From the NCBI GenBank assembly GCA_964403795.1, contig CAYOHP010000011.1:43700-101823 (forward strand): a DNA stretch of 58,124 nt. The letters run 5' to 3'. Below are positions 50,924 to 58,124 of this stretch, piece by piece. The translations under genes and the position numbers were made by a program. Source of the stretch: CAYOHP01 sp964403795 [NCBI: uncultured bacterium] (GTDB taxonomy: Bacteria > Muiribacteriota > UBA6191 > CAZXTJ01). The notes below the pieces were generated by a model. That model searched no databases, was not told the origin of the DNA, and was given only the letters and a program-made list of their open reading frames with translations. Each line of letters begins with the position of its first letter. Position 1 is the first letter of the stretch.

Positions 50924-51814
50924 ATGCCGATCCTGCAGATCATCGCCATCATCCTGGCGGTCTCCTACGTCGTCTTCTTCCTGATGTTCATGCTGAGCGG
51001 GGAGAAGGGTCGCTCCAGCCTCCCCCTCGAGCTCCGGCCCCTGCTCACCCTGGGTCGGCCGTTCCTGGGGATCCTGGCCGAGTTCAACCGGCGCCTGCTC
51101 TTCGATCCCGATTCGGTCCGGGGTCGGACCATGAAGCGGCAGCTCGAAGGTGCCGGGATCGACCCGGCGGACCTGAGCGTCGGCGACTTCGTGGGGCTCC
51201 AGGAGATCTGCGCGGTGGTGCCGGTCTTCCTGCTCTATGCCCTGCTCGCGGGCCTGGTGCCGGATGCGACCCTGATCTGCATCCTGGCGCTGGGGGCGCT
51301 CACCGGCGGGTACTACCCCCAGTTCAAGCTGCTCCAGCGCATGGAAGAGCGCAAGGCGCTGATCTTCGCCGAACTTCCCTATGTCGTCGACCTGCTCTCG
51401 CTGGCGATCGAGGCGGGCCTCGACTTCCGGCGGGCCGTCGAGCGCCTGGTCGAGTTCAGCGAGGACAGCCCGCTGGTCACCGAGCTGCGCTACTTCCTCC
51501 ATGACCTCGATGTCGGACTCTCGACCGAGGTGGCCCTGAAGAACATGGCCGAGCGGGTGCGCGAGCTGGCCTTCTTCTCGTTCGTCGAGGCGATCATCCA
51601 GGCCACCCAGATGGGCGTGGACATCACCCCGACCCTGCACGCCCAGGCCGAGCAGATGCGGACCACCTACTTCCAGCGCCTCGAGCGGGAGGCCAACCGG
51701 ACCCCGGTGCTGATCCTGATCCCCACCGCCCTCTGCATCTTCCCCCCGATGCTCATCCTGCTGCTCACCCCGGCCGTGGTGAAGTTCTGGGGCCTGCTGC
51801 AGCAAGGGATGTGA
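50924..51814 (+). CDS. tadC: Tad inner-membrane platform protein TadC
   Basis: A 296-residue second GspF-type platform protein; the N-terminal helix (about 4-25), helices around 85-130, GspF domain (AELPYVVDLLSLAIEAGLDF, about 147-166) and a C-terminal helix pair (about 260-290). It starts 1 nt after the tadB stop. Its end is followed by repeat copies B and C. Confidence 0.92.
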   Translation: MPILQIIAIILAVSYVVFFLMFMLSGEKGRSSLPLELRPLLTLGRPFLGILAEFNRRLLFDPDSVRGRTMKRQLEGAGIDPADLSVGDFVGLQEICAVVPVFLLYALLAGLVPDATLICILALGALTGGYYPQFKLLQRMEERKALIFAELPYVVDLLSLAIEAGLDFRRAVERLVEFSEDSPLVTELRYFLHDLDVGLSTEVALKNMAERVRELAFFSFVEAIIQATQMGVDITPTLHAQAEQMRTTYFQRLEREANRTPVLILIPTALCIFPPMLILLLTPAVVKFWGLLQQGM

Positions 51815-51836
51815 GCTAGGAGCCTGCCACCCCCGG

Positions 51837-51983
51837 CAACGCCAGCGTGACGGCGCTCTGCGCCGGCCCGCTGGCTCGAAGGTGCCGAGGAGAACCCGGA
51901 TCCAGCCGCCGGCAGGCGCCGGGGTCGAACCAACCAGGCCCGGGAAGGTGGGGGAAGGCCGCGGGAGGGGGGCGCCGCCCCCT
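51837..51983 (+). repeat. Intergenic repeat family, copy B
   Basis: Near-identical to copy C, which lies 170 nt further on in the same orientation. Outer stem GCCAGCG (51841-51847)/CGCTGGC (51869-51875); inner stem CGGCGC (51851-51856)/GCGCCG (51860-51865). It ends in a GGGGGCG/GCCCCC hairpin. It lies 22 nt after the tadC stop. Confidence 0.8.
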
Positions 51984-52006
51984 GGCGCTGGACCGGTTCC
52001 CTGCGT

Positions 52007-52158
52007 CAACGCCAGCGTGACGGCGCTCTGCGCCGGCCCGCTGGCTCGAAGGTGCCGAGGAGAACCCGGATCCAGCCGCCGGCAGGCGCCGGGGTCGAAC
52101 CAACCAGGCCCGGGAAAGTGGGGGAAGGCCGCGGGAGGGGGGCGCCGCCCCCCTCCGC
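52007..52158 (+). repeat. Intergenic repeat family, copy C
   Basis: Direct tandem partner of copy B, with only a few differences (for example GGAAAGTG versus GGAAGGTG). It ends with a perfect 11-bp palindrome GGAGGGGGGCG/CGCCCCCCTCC (52134-52144/52146-52156), 5-6 nt from the stop of the convergent M48 gene. Region 51815-52163 carries no gene. Confidence 0.8.
52134..52156. terminator. Strong GC hairpin at the tadC/M48 convergent junction
   Basis: Stem GGAGGGGGG/CCCCCCTCC around a CGCCG loop, part of repeat copy C. It would block read-through in both directions but lacks a T-tract. Confidence 0.45.
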
Positions 52159-52163
52159 CAAAC

Positions 52164-54362
52164 CTATCTGGGCGCTCCCGAGGTGGCGACCGGGGTCGGG
52201 GCGGGTGCCGGGTCGCCGGGTGCTCTGGGCACCGGTCGCACCACCGGGGGGGCCATGGTCGGGCGGGACCGGGGTGAGGGCTTCCGGTCGGGATCGATGG
52301 GGGCTCCCGAGGTCGGCGCGGGCGGGGCCGGGGACGGCCGGTCGCCGTAGAGATCCTGGTCGCTGACCTGGCTCCCGGCGTCGGGGTCCTCGGGGGAGGC
52401 TCCCGGCGTGGGCTCCTCGGAACCGGTCTCTTCGGGTGCGGGCTCCCTGCCTTCCCCCCCCGAGAGGGGAGTGTCGGCATCCTGGCGGGCCTGTTGCATC
52501 GCTTGCCGGGTCTCGGCGGACGCGGCCGCATCGTCGGCGCCTTCCGTGCCCTCGGACTCGGCGAAGGTCATGGCGTCCAGCCAGACCGAGTGCCCGGTGG
52601 CGAGCTCCGCTTCGGCCTGGATCCGTACCTGTGCGACCTCGGGAGTGCCGGGCGGGGGGTCGATCCGGAGCGCATCCGAGACCCGCATCCAGTCCTCGCC
52701 GATCTCGATCTCCTTGGCGGGAGGCCCACCCTCGATGCGGCGGCCGTCCCGGTCGTAGCCGATCCAGTGGATCCGGAGCTTCCGGGGGGCGGGCTCGGCC
52801 CTGGCGAGCAGCGCCACCTCGAAGCGGCGGCCCCGGCGGACCGGCAGGAGCGGCGTGGTCAGCGCCGAGCGGGACGGGGCGCCCGAGGCCGGTCCCTGGA
52901 GCCGGACCGAGGCGAAGCCGCGCCCGGCCTGGGCGGTGTCCCAGGTGGCCCCGGTGAACTGGAAGTCGCCGTCGGGGATCCGGTCCCCGTTGCGATCGGT
53001 CTCGAAGTCGCCGCCGGCCAGAAGGCTCCGACGCTCGAGTTCCCGGGTCTCGACCGGGGTGAGCGTCACGTCGTCCACCCGGATCCTTCCCCCGGTGAGG
53101 CGACCCAGGTAGAGGCGGACCTCGAGGCGGTCGGTCCCCTTGGGGAACTCCTTGGGATCGAGCGGAGGGGACACGAGCTCGGTCCACTCTGGGCCGACCT
53201 CCACCGCCTCGCCTCCCGCCCATTGGTAGGCGAGCAGCTTGCCGGCCCGGTCGAGGTAGGCCACCCCGAGGTAGACGCGGGGGCGGCCCGAGATCGCCTG
53301 GAACCAGCCGGACAGGACCCTGGGGGTGTGGAACATGGTCGCCAGTACCGGGTCGCTGGCGAGCAGCAGCGAGGCTCCCGGGGGCGGCCCGGATTCCAGC
53401 GCCGAGGCCCCCGAGTTGCCCGGCGCCACGGGCCAGGAGAGCCAGGCGGCCTCGCCCTCGAGGACCTTCCACGAGGCGGGTCGACCGGCGCTGCCGGTCT
53501 CGAAACCGGCGTTGCGGACCAGGTTCATCAGCTGGCGGGTCCGGGAGTCGTAGCTCTTGGTCATCGGGCGCTGGTAGGTGAGGCCCTTGGACGTGATCCA
53601 CTTGCGGGTGTTGGCGACCCGGGCCTGGTGCGACGGATGGGAGGAGAGGAAGGCGAGTCCGGAACTCCCGTAGCGGGCCTGCATCTTCTCCCAGAGCGCC
53701 GGCGCCCCCGACGGGTCGAAGCCGGCGTCGAGCGCGATCTGCATCCCCAGGGCGTCGGACTCGTCCTCGTTCTTGCGGCTGAAGCTGGTGCTGGTGAACA
53801 GGTAGGCCAGCTTCGCGAGGTTCTCCTTGTCCTCGTGGGAGTTCTTCAGCAGCTGGTGGATGAGCGCCATGGCCACCGCGTCGCGGCGGAAGCGCTGGAG
53901 CGAGTGGCGCCGGACCACGTGCCCGATCTCGTGGCCCAGCACCGCCGCCACTTCGTCGTCCGAGCCCGCCAGGTCGAGGATGCCCCGATGGACGAACATG
54001 GTCCCGCCCGGCAGCGCGAAGGCGTTGACGGTGCCGTCGTCGACCACGTGGATCCGGTAACGGAACCCGGAACGGGGGGCCGCTGCCACCAGCCGATCGA
54101 AGATCGAGTTCACGTACCCGACCAGCTGGCGGTCCCGGGAGATCTTCTGGGTGGCCAGGAAGTACTGGGCGAGCATTCCGCCCAAGCGCTTCTCGGCCCC
54201 CTTGTCCCCCAGGATCCACAGGTACTGGTTCACCTCGTAGAACTTGCCCAGGACCTTCAGCACGTCGTCCAGGCCGGCGCCCGCCGGGCTCGCCAGGAAC
54301 GCCGGGAACGCCAGGGCCAAGGCCAGGGCCGGGAGCCGGCGGCTTCGCCATCGAGGAACCAA
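52164..54362 (-). CDS. Secreted M48-family metalloprotease with C-terminal carbohydrate-binding-like domains
   Basis: A 732-residue protease. TTG 54362 (GGGAGGT just upstream) gives a signal peptide (ALALALAFPAFLASPAGA). The M48 domain (about 40-260) has zinc motif HEIGH (144-148) and the third ligand Glu in NEDESDALGMQ (about 186-196). Two beta-sandwich modules follow (about 290-425 and 430-575; NAGFETG..., GDFETDRNGDRIPDG), each like CBM/F5-8-type folds, then a Pro/Ser-rich acidic tail. It probably degrades misfolded envelope proteins. It is divergent from the heat-shock operon and shares its CIRCE region. Confidence 0.85.
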   Translation of the reverse strand: MVPRWRSRRLPALALALAFPAFLASPAGAGLDDVLKVLGKFYEVNQYLWILGDKGAEKRLGGMLAQYFLATQKISRDRQLVGYVNSIFDRLVAAAPRSGFRYRIHVVDDGTVNAFALPGGTMFVHRGILDLAGSDDEVAAVLGHEIGHVVRRHSLQRFRRDAVAMALIHQLLKNSHEDKENLAKLAYLFTSTSFSRKNEDESDALGMQIALDAGFDPSGAPALWEKMQARYGSSGLAFLSSHPSHQARVANTRKWITSKGLTYQRPMTKSYDSRTRQLMNLVRNAGFETGSAGRPASWKVLEGEAAWLSWPVAPGNSGASALESGPPPGASLLLASDPVLATMFHTPRVLSGWFQAISGRPRVYLGVAYLDRAGKLLAYQWAGGEAVEVGPEWTELVSPPLDPKEFPKGTDRLEVRLYLGRLTGGRIRVDDVTLTPVETRELERRSLLAGGDFETDRNGDRIPDGDFQFTGATWDTAQAGRGFASVRLQGPASGAPSRSALTTPLLPVRRGRRFEVALLARAEPAPRKLRIHWIGYDRDGRRIEGGPPAKEIEIGEDWMRVSDALRIDPPPGTPEVAQVRIQAEAELATGHSVWLDAMTFAESEGTEGADDAAASAETRQAMQQARQDADTPLSGGEGREPAPEETGSEEPTPGASPEDPDAGSQVSDQDLYGDRPSPAPPAPTSGAPIDPDRKPSPRSRPTMAPPVVRPVPRAPGDPAPAPTPVATSGAPR

Positions 54363-54386
54363 GGGACCTCCCGGGGCGGCACCGTC

Positions 54387-54415
54387 TTGTGTCGCCCGCC
54401 TACCCATGATATCCA
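54387..54415 (+). promoter_or_regulatory. Sigma-70-type promoter of the heat-shock operon
   Basis: TTGTGT (54387-54392), 17 nt, TATCCA (54410-54415). The start would be at about 54422-54424, one base before or at the CIRCE operator, the classical arrangement for HrcA-controlled operons. Confidence 0.6.
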
Positions 54416-54424
54416 TAGAGGGCC

Positions 54425-54451
54425 TTAGCACTCGGGTTGTCAGAGTGCTAA
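54425..54451. promoter_or_regulatory. CIRCE operator (HrcA binding site)
   Basis: TTAGCACTC (54425-54433), nine nt, GAGTGCTAA (54443-54451): a perfect match to the CIRCE consensus. HrcA encoded 1.4 kb downstream is the expected repressor. Being palindromic and placed between divergent genes, it can also affect the M48 gene, whose candidate -10 TATCAT is nearby. Confidence 0.95.
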
Positions 54452-54467
54452 GGTGGACCCGATCCTC

Positions 54468-55880
54468 ATGTACGAGACCCCGTTCCCGCTCGATCCCCGC
54501 CCTGCCGAGGCCGACCGCGGCTCGCCGCGGGAGCGCTGGCTGGCCGGCCGCCGCCGGGCCGAAGCCGGGGTCTCCAAGCTGGCCGCCTCGGTGGCCTCGG
54601 TCATGGGACCGCGGGCGGTGGAACTCACCGACCCGAGCGGCCGGCGGGGACCGCTCCACGGCGCCGCCGGGGTGATCTCGGGTCTTGGCACCCTGGCTCC
54701 CGAGGAGGAGGTCGGCGCCCGCCCGTTGCGGCAAGTGGCCCGGAAGCTCTCCACCCGGGCCGGGGATGGCCTCGCCACCGGGGTCTGCCTGGCCGGATCG
54801 CTGATCCTCCAGGCCTTGCGCGAGATCGACCGGGGCGCGTGCCGACGCCGCCTGCTGGGCGAGGTCTCCGAGGCGCTGACCCGGGCGCGCCTCAGGCTCC
54901 GGGAGCTGTCCCGACAGGCCCGGGCCGAGGACTTCGCGGCCCTGGTGCGCGCCACCCTGCGCGACCCCGACCTCGAGGCCTCGCTCCTGGACCTGCTCGC
55001 CGAGGTCCCGCCCGAGCGGGTGCTGGTTGTGCCCTGGACCGGGGACCGGGTGGTGACCCGGAAGGTGACCGGGCTCCTGGTCAGCCTGGTCCCCCAGGCT
55101 GCCTTCATGCTGCCCCCGGCCGGGACGGTGCTCTCCCCCGCGGTGCTCTCAGGGACCCACCCCCACGCCGAGACCGATCGCGAGGTGATCGCCGGGCTCG
55201 AAGCCCTCGGCCACCAGGGACGGATCCCGGTGGCGGTCGCCGATCGGCTGGGACCCGGGGACGCCAGCCGGCTGGTGAGCCGGGTGCTGGGCGGGACCCT
55301 CTCCGGGGCCGTGCTCTGGTCCCGGCCCCTGGAGCCGGGGGTCGGGGAGGCGCTGGCCGCCTTCCCATGGAGCGAGCGGCCGGAGCTGGAGGTCCACCTG
55401 CTCGGTCGCATGGCGCTGCTCTCCGGCTTCCCCGCGTGGTCGACCGCCTACGGCGTGGTGCTGCACGCCGGCTCCGAGGTGCGGCTCAGTCGGCTGGAGA
55501 CCACTTGCCGGGTGCTCTGCCGGGCCAAGGCGGGAGGGCTGGTCCCGGGCGGTACCGCCACCCTGCCCAGGGCCGGCGACACCCTCGAGGACGGGCGTCC
55601 CGGCCACCGGGTGGTGCGCCGTGGGCTGGAAGCCCCGCTGCGGGTCCTGCTCGACAACGAGGGTCTGGAACCGGAGTCGGTGGTGGGACAGCTCCGGACC
55701 ATGCCTGCCGGGACCGGCTTCGACCTGGTGGGGCGCCGCTTCCTGGCTCCCGAGGAGGCCGGTCCCGCGGTGCCGGTCGACCACCTCGACGCGGCCCTCG
55801 AGGTCGCCGGCGAGGCGGCCCTGGATTTCCTCGAGTCCGAACCCTGGGCCGACTGCATCCGAGGGGACGACCATGGGTGA
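54468..55880 (+). CDS. Divergent GroEL-like (Cpn60-family) protein lacking the ATPase aspartates
   Basis: A 470-residue protein collinear with GroEL (about 545): equatorial blocks LAASVASVMGPRAVELTDPS and ARPLRQVARKLSTRAGDG, apical-like REVIAGLEALGHQGRIPVAV, then VVLHAGSEVRLSRLETTCRV, GGLVPGGTAT, LEAPLRVLLDNEGLEPESVV and DHLDAALEVAGEAALDFLES, in the GroEL order. GDG of the nucleotide loop is kept (Asp100), but Asp52 of GroEL aligns to Ala67 and Asp398 to Thr345, so ATP hydrolysis by the usual route is unlikely. Part of the apical domain is shortened. First gene of a CIRCE-hrcA-grpE-dnaK operon; its end overlaps hrcA by 8 nt. ATG 54468 (AAGGTGG 11 nt upstream) or GTG 54453 could start it. Confidence 0.75.
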   Translation: MYETPFPLDPRPAEADRGSPRERWLAGRRRAEAGVSKLAASVASVMGPRAVELTDPSGRRGPLHGAAGVISGLGTLAPEEEVGARPLRQVARKLSTRAGDGLATGVCLAGSLILQALREIDRGACRRRLLGEVSEALTRARLRLRELSRQARAEDFAALVRATLRDPDLEASLLDLLAEVPPERVLVVPWTGDRVVTRKVTGLLVSLVPQAAFMLPPAGTVLSPAVLSGTHPHAETDREVIAGLEALGHQGRIPVAVADRLGPGDASRLVSRVLGGTLSGAVLWSRPLEPGVGEALAAFPWSERPELEVHLLGRMALLSGFPAWSTAYGVVLHAGSEVRLSRLETTCRVLCRAKAGGLVPGGTATLPRAGDTLEDGRPGHRVVRRGLEAPLRVLLDNEGLEPESVVGQLRTMPAGTGFDLVGRRFLAPEEAGPAVPVDHLDAALEVAGEAALDFLESEPWADCIRGDDHG

Positions 55881-56922
55881 CCACGAGATCCTCCGCGACC
55901 GTACTGCCAGGATCCTCGAGCTCCTGGTCGACCAGTTCCTGAAGACCGGCGAGCCGGTCGGTTCCCGCACCCTCTCGAAGTCGGGGATCGAGGCCTCGCC
56001 GGCCACCATCCGGAACGAGATGGCCGACCTCGAAGACGCCGGGTTCGTCACCCAACCCCACACCAGCGCGGGGCGGATCCCGACCGACAAGGGTTACCGC
56101 TACTGGCTCGACTCGCTCTCGCTCGACAGCCTCGATGCCATCGAGCGGGACCAGGCGACCTTGAAGCAGCTCGACGACACCTACCTGTCGGAGTGCCGGG
56201 GCCTGAGGGACCTGATCGCCAATTCGGTGCGGGTCCTCTCCGAGGTCTGCCGGCTGCCCGGACTCGCGGTGATGCCTTCGATCGGCAACATGGCGAGGCC
56301 CCGCATCCAGCTGGTCGGGCTCGACCGGGGTCATGTGATGGTCGTGCTGGTGACCGCCTCGGGGATCGCCGAGAGCCATGTACTGGCGGTCGACAACCCG
56401 CTCTCCCAGGACGACCTGAACCACCTGAGCCGGATCCTGAACGAGAACTACTCGCGCACCAGCATGCAGGACCTGGTGAGGGACCGGATGGTGGTGCTCC
56501 GGGGCCTGGAGACCCGGGCCAAGACCCTCGCCAAGGACCTCCTCGAGAGGCTCGATGCCGCCCTGCAGCAGGCCGAGTCGGAGCTGTTCTATGATGGCCT
56601 GGCCCGACTCTTCCAGTCGACCCAACCGGACTCCGAGGCCCGGGTCGAGAGCCTCCTCGATACCTTCATGTCCCGGGACTACATGCTGCCCCTCCTCCAG
56701 GTCCCCGAGGTCGGGACCCGAGTCCGGATCGGCGCCGAGACCCGGCTCGATTTCATGGAGGACTACGCGGTGGTCACCGCCGGCTACGGGAGCGAAGGCG
56801 GACCCCGGGGTTCCATCGGGATCGTGGGCCCGAAGCGCATGGACTATCGGAGGGTCGTGGGCGTGGTGAACCACATGCGTCGTCGACTGGAACAGATCCT
56901 GGCAGTGGGGAAGGACCGATGA
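55873..56922 (+). CDS. hrcA: Heat-inducible transcription repressor HrcA
   Basis: A 349-residue HrcA. N-terminal winged helix (LRDRTARILELLVDQFLKTG; GSRTLSKSGIEASPATIRNE; DLEDAGFVTQPHTSAGRIPT), GAF-like middle (about 110-220) and the dimerisation domain end in SIGIVGPKRMDYRRVVGVV. It binds CIRCE and represses chaperone genes. It overlaps the GroEL-like gene by 8 nt and grpE by 4 nt (ATGA), so the operon controls its own repressor. Confidence 0.97.
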   Translation: MGDHEILRDRTARILELLVDQFLKTGEPVGSRTLSKSGIEASPATIRNEMADLEDAGFVTQPHTSAGRIPTDKGYRYWLDSLSLDSLDAIERDQATLKQLDDTYLSECRGLRDLIANSVRVLSEVCRLPGLAVMPSIGNMARPRIQLVGLDRGHVMVVLVTASGIAESHVLAVDNPLSQDDLNHLSRILNENYSRTSMQDLVRDRMVVLRGLETRAKTLAKDLLERLDAALQQAESELFYDGLARLFQSTQPDSEARVESLLDTFMSRDYMLPLLQVPEVGTRVRIGAETRLDFMEDYAVVTAGYGSEGGPRGSIGIVGPKRMDYRRVVGVVNHMRRRLEQILAVGKDR

Positions 56923-57647
56923 GCGAACACCGCGACGAGGAGCAGACGAGGAGCGAAGGGGACCACGAGGGCCGCGATGCGGCGACGGCCGCGATCGACG
57001 ACCCGGTATCGGCCTCAGGAGTCGAGGCGGGCGACGGCGGGGACGAGGGCCCCGGGTCCAAGACCGCGGCCGGGGCGGAGGGCGGGGATGCCGGCGTCCC
57101 CGAGGCGGTGGTCGACCAGGAGATCGGCATCATCGAGGGGCTCGAAGGCCAGATCGAGGTGCTCAAGTCCGAGCTGGCGGCGACCCAGAAGGACCTGGAC
57201 GCCTCCCAGAAGCGGGCCCGCGAGGCCGAGGAGGCCAAGCTCCGGATGGCGGCCGACTTCGACAACTTCCGCAAGCGCCAGGCCCGCGACGTGGCCCGGA
57301 TGCAGGACGAGCGCACCGAGAAGATCCTGCGCCAGGTGCTGCCGGTCTTCGACGCCCTGGCCCGGGCCCTGGCCCAGGTCGATCGCGACCAGAGCGCTAC
57401 GGGCGTCAAGGAAGGCCTGACCATGATCCTCCAGATGTCCGACGGATTCCTGGCCGGCATGGGGGTCTCGAAGATCGAGGCGGCCGGACGGAAGTTCGAC
57501 CCCAACGTCCACGAGGCCCTGGTCCGGGTCCCGGTCCCGGAGGGCGGCGTGGAGGACTCGGTGGCGGAGGTCTTCGAGGATGGCTACATGCTCGGGGACA
57601 GGGTGCTCCGGCCCAGCAAGGTTTCGGTAGCCAAGAACGACGGTTGA
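56919..57647 (+). CDS. grpE: Nucleotide exchange factor GrpE
   Basis: A 242-residue GrpE: an acidic, disordered N-terminus (about 1-65), a long coiled coil (about 70-125, ending [17 protein letters not shown], the classic FENFRKR-like block), and a C-terminal beta-wing ([19 protein letters not shown] and [18 protein letters not shown]). It releases ADP from DnaK. ATG overlaps the hrcA stop. Confidence 0.97.
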   Translation: MSEHRDEEQTRSEGDHEGRDAATAAIDDPVSASGVEAGDGGDEGPGSKTAAGAEGGDAGVPEAVVDQEIGIIEGLEGQIEVLKSELAATQKDLDASQKRAREAEEAKLRMAADFDNFRKRQARDVARMQDERTEKILRQVLPVFDALARALAQVDRDQSATGVKEGLTMILQMSDGFLAGMGVSKIEAAGRKFDPNVHEALVRVPVPEGGVEDSVAEVFEDGYMLGDRVLRPSKVSVAKNDG

Positions 57648-57708
57648 ACCGGGCGCCCGCGCCCCCGGGGGGCACGGGAGTCCGCGTGATTTTCGAAAGG
57701 AACGGACG

Positions 57709-58124
57709 ATGTCCAAGATCCTGGGTATCGACCTCGGTACTACGAACTCGGCGATGGCCATCCTCGAAGGCGGGGAGTCCACCATCGTCACCAACTCCGA
57801 CGGCCATCGCCTCACGCCCAGCGTGGTGGCGATCAGCAAGGACGGCGAGCTCCTGGTCGGCCAGGTCGCCAAGCGCCAGGCCGTCACCAACCCCGAGAAC
57901 ACGGTCTTCTCGATCAAGCGCCTCATGGGCCGCAAGTTCGACGAGACCATCAAGGAGCACAAGCGGCTCCCCTACAAGGTGAGCAAGGGCAAGAACGGCG
58001 ACTGCCGGGTGACCATCCAGGGCAAGGAGTTCTCGCCCGAGGAGATCTCGGCCCGCATCCTCCAGAAGCTCAAGAACGACGCCGAGGCCTACCTGGGCGA
58101 GAAGGTCACCAAGGCGGTCATCAC
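57709..58124 (+). CDS. dnaK: Chaperone DnaK (partial, 3' end off window)
   Basis: The first 138 codons of Hsp70: [20 protein letters not shown] (phosphate 1), [29 protein letters not shown] and [20 protein letters not shown] are all canonical. ATG 57709 has AAAGGA upstream. It lies 61 nt after grpE; that gap contains a GC hairpin-like GGGCGCCCG...CCCCCGGGGGG stretch. Co-transcription with the CIRCE operon is likely. Confidence 0.97.
   Translation, partial: MSKILGIDLGTTNSAMAILEGGESTIVTNSDGHRLTPSVVAISKDGELLVGQVAKRQAVTNPENTVFSIKRLMGRKFDETIKEHKRLPYKVSKGKNGDCRVTIQGKEFSPEEISARILQKLKNDAEAYLGEKVTKAVI

Noticed and set aside
44680-52160. Integron attC or group II intron as explanation for the repeats
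   Set aside because: No attC core sites (GTTRRRY/RYYYAAC), no intron-encoded protein, and no known intron ends.
51667-52277. Short Arg/Pro-rich frames repeated in copies A, B and C
   Set aside because: They are translations of the repeat, with no start signals, and shift with the repeat's own differences; not genes.
1-58124. CRISPR array, insertion sequence, integrase or prophage
   Set aside because: No evenly spaced direct repeats with spacers, transposase or recombinase motifs were seen; the DUF4143 ATPase and broken genes at 33-36 kb suggest past change but no mobile-element enzyme is present.

Overview
The window comes from a very GC-rich (about 70 %) Gram-negative-type bacterium with near-total G/C at third codon positions, an outer-membrane-spanning metal efflux system, many exported proteins, pseudopilin genes, Tad-type secretion genes and a Ser/Thr protein kinase. 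This mix, with FGE-like and GroEL-like paralogues, would fit a high-GC Planctomycetota-type or similar deep lineage. That placement is an inference of low confidence; no rRNA or other marker gene is present.

Layout. 1-5.2 kb (minus): metal-efflux operon of a small Cys-rich secreted protein, a periplasmic adaptor with three Cys/His motifs, and a CzcA/CusA-type RND pump cut by the window edge. 5.4-10.7 kb (plus): pseudopilin-type cluster (large exported protein, GspI-like, GspJ-like) followed by a FecR-domain protein and a Pro-rich exported protein. 10.7-13.5 kb (minus): radical SAM protein coupled to a NodU/TobZ-type carbamoyltransferase. 13.6-17.2 kb (minus): exported protein, a degenerate acetoacetyl-CoA-synthetase-like protein and an FGE-fold protein. 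17.3-28 kb: J-like protein, YchJ, GST, secreted glycosidase-like protein, folP, two Sel1/STN-type proteins, dtd and prs. 27.7-30.5 kb (minus): GABA-type aminotransferase plus aldehyde dehydrogenase, divergent from hypF. 33-36.4 kb: a scrambled stretch with a frameshifted gene, converging broken genes, a DUF4143 ATPase and a beta-propeller remnant. 36.4-44.6 kb: zinc-ribbon rhomboid protease, an exported protein with duplicated Cys motifs, a kinase coupled to a beta-helix protein, a secreted amidohydrolase and a degenerate CCA-transferase-like protein. 44.7-52.2 kb: two clusters of an intergenic repeat family flanking a GspG-like pseudopilin, an esterase, a Sel1 protein and tadA-tadB-tadC. 52.2-58.1 kb: M48 metalloprotease divergent from a heat-shock operon (CIRCE, GroEL-like gene, hrcA, grpE, dnaK; dnaK cut by the window edge).

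The most striking item is the heat-shock locus. A perfect CIRCE operator sits between an M48 protease and a gene whose product is collinear with GroEL but has lost both ATP-hydrolysis aspartates; hrcA, grpE and dnaK follow with overlapping or close genes. Other intact genes in the window also keep a family fold while losing the catalytic signature (J-like without HPD, CCA-transferase-like without DxD, acetoacetyl-CoA-synthetase-like without the phosphate loop). The intergenic repeat family has a hairpin with compensatory base-pair changes between copies. Three exported-protein genes have exact-spacing sigma-54-type -24/-12 elements, and several housekeeping genes have TANNNT -10 boxes only 6-9 nt before the start codon, suggesting leaderless mRNAs.
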